NCBI GenBank assembly: GCA_016744895.1
Contig: JADGDK010000006.1
Location: forward strand, 12,817-49,708
Direction of reading: 5' to 3'
DNA from: Campylobacterales bacterium
GTDB taxonomy: Bacteria > Campylobacterota > Campylobacteria > Campylobacterales > QNZT01
DNA: 36,892 bases
The number at the start of each line of letters is the position of its first letter. Positions within the stretch are counted from its first letter, which is position 1. The notes below the pieces were generated by a model. That model searched no databases and was not told the origin of the DNA. It saw nothing but the letters and a program-made list of their open reading frames with translations. Of the stretch, positions 8,351 to 17,083 are shown one piece after another. The position numbers and the translations under genes are program-made.

Positions 8351-11317
8351 CTATTTTCTCAAATACTTTAAAACAGTCGCTATGATGTCATCATCATCTT
8401 TACTAGGTGCTTTGAGACTCTCTTTTCGCTCATTTTCATATACAATTGTGATATTTTGTTGATACGAAGAGATGGTTTTGATACTTTTTTCGGATGCCAA
8501 TATCTTAATCACAATCACCTCAAGAAAGTTTTTTGTCAACTCATCAAGTTCACCAAAACGGTCAATCATCTCCTCTTCTATCTCATAGACTTCATTAACT
8601 TGCTCACATTTACTCAAACGACGATATAGTTCTAACCGTATACGATCTTCTCCTACTGAGTCACTATTGAGGTATGCACTGACTGCAAGCTTGACTTCTA
8701 CTTCTGATTTTTCTGTTTTTTGTTGGTTTAAAAGTAAGTTTAAGGCATCCTCCAACATCTTAAGATAGAGAGAATATCCGATATTTTTGATATGACCACT
8801 TTGAGCTTCACCTATGAGATTTCCACCACCTCTAATTTCTAGATCATGATAAGCTAGCACCGAACCACTTCCCAAAAAGGAGTTTGACTCTAGTGCAATT
8901 AATCTTTTTTTGGAGGTATCTGAAATTTTATCTTTGTTTTCAACCAAGAAGTAGCAGTAACCCACACGACTACTACGCCCAACCCGACCACGAAGTTGAT
9001 GCAGGTCTGCCATGCCAAATCGATCCGCATTTTCAACAATAATCGTATTTACATTTGGGATATGAATACCCGATTCGATAATCGTAGTAGAGATCAAGAT
9101 ATCATACTCTTTTTTCTCAAAAGCCATGATCTCTTTTTCTGTTACAGCCGCTGAAATTTTTGAGTGAAGTACCAAGATCTTAGCATTTGGCAAAATTTCT
9201 TGTAACTCTTTTTTCTTTGCATCAATACTGGCAATTCGATTATGTACATAAAAGATTTGACCACCGCGTCTTGTCTCACGAAGCACAATTTCTTTTAATA
9301 GTTTCTCATCAAACTCTTTAACAAAAGTCCGAACATCTTCACGCTCACTTGGAGGAGTTAAAAGTTGTGAATATTGTTTGATAGAGCTAAGTGCCATGTT
9401 AAGCGATCTTGGGATCGGAGTTGCACTCATGGAGAGTACATGTAAATTCTCTTTGAGTGCTTTTAACTTCTCTTTTTGTTTTACACCAAATTTATGCTCT
9501 TCATCAAGTATCATAAGGGCAATATTGTTAAACGCTACACCAAACAAGGAATGTGTTCCTACACATACATCTATTGTACCCTCTTTAAGCCCTTTTAAAA
9601 TGTTACTTTTTTCGCGAGTTGTGGTAAAACGATCTAACTTCACAACAGAAACTCCATACTTAGAAAAACGCTCTTTTAGACTTTTATAATGCTGAGAAGT
9701 GAGCAAGGTTGTTGGGGCTAAAAATGCAGCTTGATAGCCACTTTTTACCGCTGCAAAAATGGCATTCATAGCCACTTCTGTTTTTCCAAAACCAACATCA
9801 CCACTAAGAAGTCGATCCATGACTTTACCATTTTTTAAATCATCAAAAATTTCATTGATACTTTTATCTTGGTCATCCGTATAGACAAAGCCTGCATCAT
9901 TTTGAAATAGTTTTAACTCAGTATGATTGCTTTTAAGTTTGACAGCATTGATAAGTTCACGACTCGCTGCTATCTCTATAATTTCACGGGCAATTTCAAA
10001 GAGTTTGACTTTGGTCTTCTCTTTCATCTTTAGGAAACTACTTTTTCCTAACTTATCCACTATGGCTAATGCACCACCCTCAGAAATATATCTATCGATA
10101 AGTGTTAAGTTTTCCACAGGAATCAAAAGCCTATCATCTCCTTGATAAGCAATCTCCACAAAATCTCGAACTGTGCCTAAAACTTTAGTATTTTTTAGAC
10201 CTTTAAAGATACCAATTCCATAATTTTCATGCACTACATAATCATTGACTTTAAGATCATCAAGAACAATAGAACTTCGTTTTCGTCTCTTTTTTCGCTC
10301 ACTTTTATTGAGTGATACAATGAGCTCATCATCACTCAAAACATTGACAATAAGTTCATTAAATTGATAATTTACTTTAATTTCTGCATCAATTCCAGAT
10401 TGTTTTGCCAAACCCTCATTTCTTGCGATAATTGTAATTTTCTTCTTTTTATGAAAACTCACCAATGCATTTAACTCAGCAACTTCAATATCTTTATAAA
10501 TTTTTGGCTCTTGGATAAGCGGTATGGCTAAGAGTTGCTCTTTTTTGGCTTTATCTTCAGAAAACGAAAAAAAATCTTCGATATCTTCTTTAAGATTAGA
10601 AACATAAATAGCACTTTTTGATTTGAGGTAATCCTCTGACAAATCTTCAAGGCACCAAAAACCAAGTGTTGAAATCTCTTTTTCAAAACTATCACTTTGA
10701 AGATTTGAAACCATTTTTTCTAATTGCTCATATTGTACACTATCAAGGGCAAAAAGTGCAGGTATCACTGAAACCGACTCAAGCTCCTCTTTTTCACTCT
10801 TTTGGGTTTCACAAGTAAAAATCCTAATACTCTCTATCTCATCATCAAAAAGTGAAATTCTTATGGGATAAGAAGCGTTTATAGGATAGAGATCGATGAT
10901 GTCACCCCGAAATGAAACCTCTCCTTTTTCTTCAACAATTTCAACAAAGGTATACCCCCAATGAAGCAATCTCTCTTTAAAATTACTTAACTCAATCGTA
11001 TCACCAAACTCAATATCAAAAGATTGAAAAAGCTCTTTTTTTGGAAGCGCATTTATCATCGTTCTAAAAGGTGCAATGAGTAGTGATTTTTTAGGATTGG
11101 TATGATAAGAATTTAGTGCCGCATTGATCTCAAAAAGCTCCTCTTTATAAGGGCGTAAATCATCGCCATGTGCTGCTCTAAAATCAGGAAGTTGATAGGT
11201 TTGATACCCTAGATATGTGGCACAGTCAGCTGCACTTTTTGCCTCTTTGTCATCTTTGGTAATAAGAAGTTGTATATCTGGTTTTGATTTAAGGTACTCG
11301 AAGAGTCTAGCTTGCAC
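8351..11317 (-). CDS. mfd: Transcription-repair coupling factor (GTG start)
   Basis: CarD-like domain NDYVVHENYGIGIFKGL, helicase motifs SGDVGFGKTEVAMNAIFAA, LDEEHKFGVKQKEKLK, MSATPIPRSLNMAL, ADLHQLRGRVGRS, C-terminal TRCF domain. Confidence 0.97.
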   Translation of the reverse strand: MQARLFEYLKSKPDIQLLITKDDKEAKSAADCATYLGYQTYQLPDFRAAHGDDLRPYKEELFEINAALNSYHTNPKKSLLIAPFRTMINALPKKELFQSFDIEFGDTIELSNFKERLLHWGYTFVEIVEEKGEVSFRGDIIDLYPINASYPIRISLFDDEIESIRIFTCETQKSEKEELESVSVIPALFALDSVQYEQLEKMVSNLQSDSFEKEISTLGFWCLEDLSEDYLKSKSAIYVSNLKEDIEDFFSFSEDKAKKEQLLAIPLIQEPKIYKDIEVAELNALVSFHKKKKITIIARNEGLAKQSGIDAEIKVNYQFNELIVNVLSDDELIVSLNKSERKKRRKRSSIVLDDLKVNDYVVHENYGIGIFKGLKNTKVLGTVRDFVEIAYQGDDRLLIPVENLTLIDRYISEGGALAIVDKLGKSSFLKMKEKTKVKLFEIAREIIEIAASRELINAVKLKSNHTELKLFQNDAGFVYTDDQDKSINEIFDDLKNGKVMDRLLSGDVGFGKTEVAMNAIFAAVKSGYQAAFLAPTTLLTSQHYKSLKERFSKYGVSVVKLDRFTTTREKSNILKGLKEGTIDVCVGTHSLFGVAFNNIALMILDEEHKFGVKQKEKLKALKENLHVLSMSATPIPRSLNMALSSIKQYSQLLTPPSEREDVRTFVKEFDEKLLKEIVLRETRRGGQIFYVHNRIASIDAKKKELQEILPNAKILVLHSKISAAVTEKEIMAFEKKEYDILISTTIIESGIHIPNVNTIIVENADRFGMADLHQLRGRVGRSSRVGYCYFLVENKDKISDTSKKRLIALESNSFLGSGSVLAYHDLEIRGGGNLIGEAQSGHIKNIGYSLYLKMLEDALNLLLNQQKTEKSEVEVKLAVSAYLNSDSVGEDRIRLELYRRLSKCEQVNEVYEIEEEMIDRFGELDELTKNFLEVIVIKILASEKSIKTISSYQQNITIVYENERKESLKAPSKDDDDIIATVLKYLRK

Positions 11318-11339
11318 TTTTTGCCTTTATTTTATATGT

Positions 11340-11420
11340 GAACTTTCTTTTAAAACAGTGACGAGAGGCTCAGACCAAAGGGAGGATTTGCCTCGTAGGA
11401 GCTGTTTTAAAAGAAAGCTC
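11340..11420. repeat. Large intergenic inverted repeat (hairpin) between divergent mfd and serpin genes
   Basis: CTTTCTTTTAAAACAG (11343-11358) is the exact reverse complement of CTGTTTTAAAAGAAAG (11402-11417). One mismatch extends the stem outward (GA.../...TC), and an inner helix forms between ACGA(GA)GGC (11361-11369) and GCCTCGT (11390-11396). Confidence 0.85.
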
Positions 11421-11440
11421 TAATGGATTTAAAATTTTGA

Positions 11441-11459
11441 TATAATAGTATCAAGGAGT
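11441..11459 (+). promoter_or_regulatory. Putative -10 box and ribosome-binding site of the serpin gene
   Basis: TATAAT at 11441-11446, then AAGGAG shortly upstream of ATG 11464. No clear -35 box; the region it would occupy abuts the hairpin. Confidence 0.5.
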
Positions 11460-11463
11460 TTAT

Positions 11464-12684
11464 ATGAAACAGATTATAACAGCCCTTGTTGGAATGACAC
11501 TTTTAGTAAGTTGTAATTCTACTACTTCACAAGAAAATGAAGTACTTAGTAAATTACAAAGAGACCTAAATCCACAAGTGAGTGAAACAGATCTTAAACA
11601 ATTAGTCAGCAATAATAATAAGTTTGCATTTTCACTCTATCAAAACTTACATACCAATCAAAATAATACATTTTTCTCACCTATTTCAATCAGTCACGCA
11701 CTTATTATGACTTATGCAGGTACTAGTGGAGAAACTAAGAAAGAGATGAAAACGGCACTCAATTTAAGCCTTGATGATACAAAAGTCCATGCATCTTTTA
11801 ATAAATTAGATCTTGGCTTAAATATAAATGACGATACTTATATCTTTAAACTTGCTAATGCAATTTGGCCTTCACAAGATTTTAAATTTGAACAAAACTA
11901 TCTTGATACGATCATGGTCAATTATGGAGCTAGTTTAAAGACATTGGACTATAGTACCAAACCTGATGAAAGTCGCAACACCATAAATAACTCGATAGCA
12001 GAAAAAACTGAGAACAAAATACAAGATTTAATTCCAAAAGGAGCCATTACACCAATGACTAAAATGGTACTTAGTAATGCTACTTATTTTAAAGGCTCAT
12101 GGGAATTTCCTTTTGATCCAAATGATACAGAAAAAGGTATATTTGATAATTCTATAGAGACAGATTTTATGTCTCAAACAGAAATATTTTCTTATTTTGA
12201 GGATGAAAATTTATCCGCTATCAAACTAGGTTATAAAAAACAAAAAAGCTCTATGATTATCATACTTCCAAAAGATGAAACTTTCAACATATCAGAATCC
12301 ATTGTACAGCATATTCAAAATAATTTTATCAGACATAATGTCACCTTAAAAATGCCAAAATTTAAATTTACTACTGACTCGATCAGTCTCACTAACACCT
12401 TAGAATCTCTTGGAATGAAACTTGCTTTTGATAGTACTAAAGCTGACTTTAGCAATTTGAGCCAGACTAGTTCAATTTATATTAGTGATATTTTGCATAA
12501 AACATTTATCGAAGTAGATGAGTATGGCACCCAAGCAGCCGCGGCGACAACAACCCTACTCTCTACCACATCACAAGAAATTGTTTCAAATGCACAAATG
12601 TCTCTAGATAAACCATTTATCTATATGATTGTAGATGATCAGACGAGTCAAATACTATTTTTAGGCTATATGTTAAAACCATAA
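11464..12684 (+). CDS. Serpin-family protease inhibitor, predicted lipoprotein
   Basis: Lipobox LLVSC; NTFFSPISISHALIMTYAGTSGETKKEM; MVLSNATYFKGSWEFPF; reactive-centre hinge FIEVDEYGTQAAAATTTLL; C-terminal DKPFIYMIVDDQTSQILFLGYMLKP. Confidence 0.95.
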   Translation: MKQIITALVGMTLLVSCNSTTSQENEVLSKLQRDLNPQVSETDLKQLVSNNNKFAFSLYQNLHTNQNNTFFSPISISHALIMTYAGTSGETKKEMKTALNLSLDDTKVHASFNKLDLGLNINDDTYIFKLANAIWPSQDFKFEQNYLDTIMVNYGASLKTLDYSTKPDESRNTINNSIAEKTENKIQDLIPKGAITPMTKMVLSNATYFKGSWEFPFDPNDTEKGIFDNSIETDFMSQTEIFSYFEDENLSAIKLGYKKQKSSMIIILPKDETFNISESIVQHIQNNFIRHNVTLKMPKFKFTTDSISLTNTLESLGMKLAFDSTKADFSNLSQTSSIYISDILHKTFIEVDEYGTQAAAATTTLLSTTSQEIVSNAQMSLDKPFIYMIVDDQTSQILFLGYMLKP

Positions 12685-12692
12685 GGAAACAG

Positions 12693-13100
12693 ATGGGTAT
12701 TTTTACAAATTTAGAAACAGAGTTTGATATAGAAATTGTAGAGGAGTTTTTTTCACATTTCTCTTTTATGATCGAAGCACTTGAGCCTTTAATTATTGGT
12801 TTGGAAAAAGAAGTGTTTTATACAAATAACATAAATGAAATTTTTAGAATTTTTCATAACATAAAATCTTCTACTGGATATCTTAAAATTAGGCCTATTA
12901 ATAAACTCGTAACATTAGGCGAAGAGGTACTCGAAGAGTGCAGACATCAAAGTGGTGTGGGAAGCGATGAACTTATCAATTGGTTACTTCTTTTAAATGA
13001 TCAACTTTTACTTTACAGAAAAGATTTGGAAAAAGATAAAGATGTATTAAGCCCAATAAATCATAATATAATAAAAGTACCTACAAAGTATTTAAAGTAA
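12693..13100 (+). CDS. Stand-alone Hpt (histidine phosphotransfer) domain protein
   Basis: IFRIFHNIKSSTGYLKI matches the Hpt phosphoacceptor motif (HxIKSS); all-helical, 135 aa. Starts 8 nt after the serpin stop. Confidence 0.75.
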   Translation: MGIFTNLETEFDIEIVEEFFSHFSFMIEALEPLIIGLEKEVFYTNNINEIFRIFHNIKSSTGYLKIRPINKLVTLGEEVLEECRHQSGVGSDELINWLLLLNDQLLLYRKDLEKDKDVLSPINHNIIKVPTKYLK

Positions 13101-13907
13101 TTTTGCCAAACTTGCACGACCGTATAAATTCATAATCGCACGAGTAAGACTATCCCACGCGATACGATTTTCAGTGTATAAAAGATTTTCAAAATTATTG
13201 ATATTAAATGTTAAAAAGTTTTTTGGATCAAGTACATTTTTAATATATTTTACTTCATAATGTAAATGAGGACCAGTGGAAATTCCTGTATTTCCAAGAT
13301 AACCTATCACTGTACCTTTTTTTACAAAATCTCCTTTTTTGACTTCTAAATTTGTTTTCATGTGTCCATATGCTGTTTTAAAACCAAAATTATGATGAAT
13401 CACTACAAGATTTCCATATCCTGTATCAAAGTCTGCATATTCAACAATTCCATCAGCAGTTGCAATGATACCAGTTCCCATCTTACCACCAAAATCAATA
13501 CCATGATGAAATCTCTTAATTTTATGAATAGGATGCATACGATAACCAAATGGGGAAGTCACTCTTTGAGTAGAAGAAGGGTAACCACTAGGAATACTAT
13601 CAACAATCAATTTTTTTGTTTTTTGATTCATATTTGCTAAAAGTTTTGAAATATTGCTATTTTTAGTACTACTATTTTCTCCAATCAGCTCTTCAATATC
13701 TTCAATCTTATCTTGAATCTGTTCAAATTCTTCTTTTTTCTTTTGGATACTTTGGCTGAGAATAATATTTGCTTTGACAAGTTTTAACTGTTCTTTTTTA
13801 ATATCTCCTGCATAGGAGGCATAGAATGCAGATACAATTGCTACGATTACAAATGTAAAAGCTACAAGAGAGAAAATTATAATATATCTATTGTGTTTTA
13901 ACTCCAT
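13092..13907 (-). CDS. M23-family metallopeptidase (peptidoglycan endopeptidase), membrane-anchored
   Basis: N-terminal TM and coiled coil; HHGIDFGGKMGTGIIATADGIV...GYGNLVVIHH...YGHM...GNTGISTGPHLHYEV (HxxxD and HxH zinc motifs). Confidence 0.95.
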   Translation of the reverse strand: MELKHNRYIIIFSLVAFTFVIVAIVSAFYASYAGDIKKEQLKLVKANIILSQSIQKKKEEFEQIQDKIEDIEELIGENSSTKNSNISKLLANMNQKTKKLIVDSIPSGYPSSTQRVTSPFGYRMHPIHKIKRFHHGIDFGGKMGTGIIATADGIVEYADFDTGYGNLVVIHHNFGFKTAYGHMKTNLEVKKGDFVKKGTVIGYLGNTGISTGPHLHYEVKYIKNVLDPKNFLTFNINNFENLLYTENRIAWDSLTRAIMNLYGRASLAKLL

Positions 13908-15042
13908 GATGCTTTAAAAACTCCTCTACAACTGAAAATGAACCAAATACGAGATACTCATCATGGTGATTGATTTTATGAAAATTACAAAATTCTATCT
14001 CAAGCGTGCGAAGCGTCTCATCTAAAATCTTTTTTTCTTCAATTCTTTCATTTAATATCGACAAAATTTCAACTCTTTTAATAATTGGCTTTAAAATTTT
14101 TAAAATTTTCTTATAATCTTTGTCTCCATAAGAGTTATATACCAATACAATCTCAGAATTTCGAAAATGAGATAATAAAGCCTTGGCTGCAGCTACATTA
14201 TGCCCTACATCAATCGTTACATTTTCACTAATTTTTTGACATCTACCAAAAAGTTTAAAATCTTCAAATTTACTAAAATCAATTTCAATACCAAAAAATT
14301 TTGCACCAGCCATAGCTAAAAGTAAATTATCTACAAAAAATTGAGGCATAGAGAGTGACTGTATACACTCTTTTGCCTCTTGCTTCTCGAAAAAAAAAAA
14401 AAAATGATCATATCGAAACATTTCAACACCTTTTTTTCTCGAACGTAACTTTGAGACTTTATATACTTCTTTATACTCTTGCTTTCCAAGAATTGAAAAT
14501 TTCCGTACCGCATTTAATTTTGTCGTTGCAATTTGGTTTATGGTCTCACCTAAGAATGCTTCATGGTCATAAGAGATAGGAGTAACAAGAGTTAAAGCAC
14601 TTTCAAAAACACTTGTTGCATCATATTCACCGCCAAGACCAGCTTCTAAAACAATATAATCACACTCTTGAAAACATAACATAGCAAGTAGTGTTGTATA
14701 CTCAAAATAGGAGAGAGATTTTTGAAATTTACTACTTAAGATAGAAGATAATTTTTGATGATTTTTCTCTAATAAATCATCATTAACATTTTTACCATTT
14801 AACCAAATGCGCTCATTAAATTTTAAAACATGTGGCGAAGTATAATGTCCTGTTTTAAAACCAGATTTATGCAAATAATGGGCTAAAAACCTTCCACTAC
14901 TTCCTTTACCATTGGTTCCTATCACATGGATAATTGTAGGAAGTGAAAAATGTTTTTCTACACTCTCCCAAGCTCTAGGCATACGGGTATAATCAATCTC
15001 TTTATAATAAAGTGGCTTTTTCGCCAAAAAGTCCTCTAACAC
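13888..15042 (-). CDS. folC: Folylpolyglutamate/dihydrofolate synthase
   Basis: IIHVIGTNGKGSSGRFLAHYL, GHYTSPHVLKFNERI, YIVLEAGLGGEYDAT, TLVTPISYDHEAFLG, VTIDVGHNVAAA. 20-nt overlap with the M23 gene. Confidence 0.93.
   Translation of the reverse strand: MLEDFLAKKPLYYKEIDYTRMPRAWESVEKHFSLPTIIHVIGTNGKGSSGRFLAHYLHKSGFKTGHYTSPHVLKFNERIWLNGKNVNDDLLEKNHQKLSSILSSKFQKSLSYFEYTTLLAMLCFQECDYIVLEAGLGGEYDATSVFESALTLVTPISYDHEAFLGETINQIATTKLNAVRKFSILGKQEYKEVYKVSKLRSRKKGVEMFRYDHFFFFFEKQEAKECIQSLSMPQFFVDNLLLAMAGAKFFGIEIDFSKFEDFKLFGRCQKISENVTIDVGHNVAAAKALLSHFRNSEIVLVYNSYGDKDYKKILKILKPIIKRVEILSILNERIEEKKILDETLRTLEIEFCNFHKINHHDEYLVFGSFSVVEEFLKHHGVKTQ
14390..14404. repeat. A15/T15 homopolymer inside folC
   Basis: Fifteen consecutive A on the + strand, read as the FFFFF run in MFRYDHFFFFFEKQ on the coding strand. 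Confidence 0.92.
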
Positions 15043-16584
15043 CTACACAATCTCTGGCATAACTCTATTTCTGCCTGCTTGTTTAGCAGCATAAAGTGCC
15101 TCATCTGCACCCGCAATCATCTCTTTTTGCCCTTTATAATCTGTACAATGACCTACTCCAACACTGATTGTAATTGGTACTTTTTGCTCTTTATAAAGAA
15201 AATCAAATGCCTCCACTTTTTTTCTTATTTTTTCAGCAAATACTAAAGCACCATTTAAAGGAGTATTTGGCAATATCGCTAAAAACTCTTCCCCACCATA
15301 TCGTCCAATGATATCAACATCTCTTTTGACCTCTAAAAAGATTGCACCTAGTTTTTTCAAAATCACATCACCTGCTTCATGCCCAAAAGTATCATTCACC
15401 TTTTTAAAATAATCAATGTCAAAAAAGCAAATCGAATACGCAATTTTATATCTTATGTAACTTTTTTCAACACGATTTAACTCTTCATCAAGACCTCTTT
15501 TAGAGACTAGAGCAGTTAAGAAATCTTTTTTACTCTCTTTTTTAGCCACACTAAGTGCACCCTCCAACTTCTTGATTTTTAATTGAAGTGTTTTAACAAC
15601 TTCATCATCTTTTTTCATTTTTTTACCCAAAAGATCCGTCTCTACCTCAAGGGAATCCGCAATCTTAATCAATCTTGCCTTCACCGTTTCAAAATTGTGT
15701 TTGCCGTGATCAAAACTTTTAAGTTCTCTTTTAATTTCTGAGATACGATCACGACTTAAGTTACTATTGTCAACAAGATTTACAATTTTTTCAGATACAT
15801 CTCCAAGTAGTTCATCTAAGGATAAGACACGCTCTTTTACCTCTTCACGGTCTATTTTAATACGCTTTTCAACTAAATGAGCAATTCGTTTTTGTACCTC
15901 TTTTTCATTGATAATATGGGGAGCATTTTTAAGCTCATAACTAAGTGTTGCTAATTCATCATCCATTGTATCTGTAAGAGAAGGGGTTAATGAGGAAACA
16001 ATCATAGACGCCATAGTTTCAATTGTACGATCCTCTTGTGTAGCACTTAATACTGTAACAATTTCATTGAGTGTGGCCTCTAAATCACCTTTTTGAACAG
16101 TACTATATGGTTTTAGCCTATCAAGCAAATTTTCATCATAATTAGTTAAAAACTCAAACCATTTATCTTTAATAATTTCAAAGGTATTATAATCAGCTAA
16201 ATACTCTATACGCTCCAAAGAGGCATTTGCAAGCTCACTCGCCTTTTTATTATGTAAAAGTGTCATACTCTGAAGCAACCTTTTTACAAGTGTTACTAAG
16301 ATGAGATTTTGTCTATTTTTCTCTTGTCCTGTGATACGGTTTAATGTAGCGATAAGATAAGTTAAAAGTTCTTCTGTAGTATTAATATTATATTTTGATA
16401 TATCTTCTTTTAAAAAAGGATTTAATTTTGAGAGAAATCGTTTATTACGATTACAATCAATAAGATCAAAACCTCTTTTTGTAGCAATTTTACAAAACAT
16501 ATCTGCATAGTTATCTGGAGTAAGTGGTGTTTTGTTAGAATTTAGGGTCTTTAACGTTTCTCGTACGATATCACTGATAGTCAT
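15043..16584 (-). CDS. Diguanylate cyclase (GGDEF domain) with an uncharacterised helical N-terminus
   Basis: C-terminal GRYGGEEFLAILP active site with RDVD (RxxD I-site) five residues upstream; FFDIDYFKKVNDTFGHEAGD. Confidence 0.93.
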   Translation of the reverse strand: MTISDIVRETLKTLNSNKTPLTPDNYADMFCKIATKRGFDLIDCNRNKRFLSKLNPFLKEDISKYNINTTEELLTYLIATLNRITGQEKNRQNLILVTLVKRLLQSMTLLHNKKASELANASLERIEYLADYNTFEIIKDKWFEFLTNYDENLLDRLKPYSTVQKGDLEATLNEIVTVLSATQEDRTIETMASMIVSSLTPSLTDTMDDELATLSYELKNAPHIINEKEVQKRIAHLVEKRIKIDREEVKERVLSLDELLGDVSEKIVNLVDNSNLSRDRISEIKRELKSFDHGKHNFETVKARLIKIADSLEVETDLLGKKMKKDDEVVKTLQLKIKKLEGALSVAKKESKKDFLTALVSKRGLDEELNRVEKSYIRYKIAYSICFFDIDYFKKVNDTFGHEAGDVILKKLGAIFLEVKRDVDIIGRYGGEEFLAILPNTPLNGALVFAEKIRKKVEAFDFLYKEQKVPITISVGVGHCTDYKGQKEMIAGADEALYAAKQAGRNRVMPEIV

Positions 16585-17078
16585 TTTATACTCCGTATGG
16601 CTATTTGACTTCTTACTGCATCCAAAGCTTTTTGACTTGCAAACTTTATCGCTTCAAATCGTTTAGTATCAGAAATCAAAGAACTTGATTCAATAGGAAA
16701 ATCATAATCACCGGTTGTATAAATGTTATGTGATTTTCCACCTTTATCCTCATATCTTGTTTTTAGCCCAACATAGGTTTTATACGCGATAACATAACCA
16801 TTTTTATCATACTGAATAGGCATAAAAGATACAGAATTTAAATTGATATAAAATTTAGAATCTGCTTTATCTTTTGAGACGATATCTGATCGAAATTGAC
16901 TTACAATAGCTTCATTAAGGGCATCCTTAATCAACACACTATTTTCTGGATCTTCCAAAGAAATTGCCACTTCTGCATAGATTTTTTCACCCAAAACCTC
17001 TTTAGTATAAATAGAGGTGGGTTTATATCCACAAGAAACAAATAATAATACAACAAAGATAAGTGGATAAAGTCTCAT
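16581..17078 (-). CDS. lptE: LptE-like LPS assembly lipoprotein
   Basis: Signal peptide and lipobox FVSCGYKP; length and position before leuS as expected; ATGA overlap with the GGDEF gene. Confidence 0.72.
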   Translation of the reverse strand: MRLYPLIFVVLLFVSCGYKPTSIYTKEVLGEKIYAEVAISLEDPENSVLIKDALNEAIVSQFRSDIVSKDKADSKFYINLNSVSFMPIQYDKNGYVIAYKTYVGLKTRYEDKGGKSHNIYTTGDYDFPIESSSLISDTKRFEAIKFASQKALDAVRSQIAIRSIK

Positions 17079-17083
17079 ATTTC

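Noticed and set aside
9378-10145. Plus-strand ORFs of 103 and 72 aa opposite mfd
   Set aside because: Low-complexity Ser/Leu-rich shadows of the mfd coding sequence.
14331-14579. Short ORFs on both strands around the folC A15 tract
   Set aside because: They are alternative frames of folC (including the shifted reading through the homopolymer) and show no protein features of their own.
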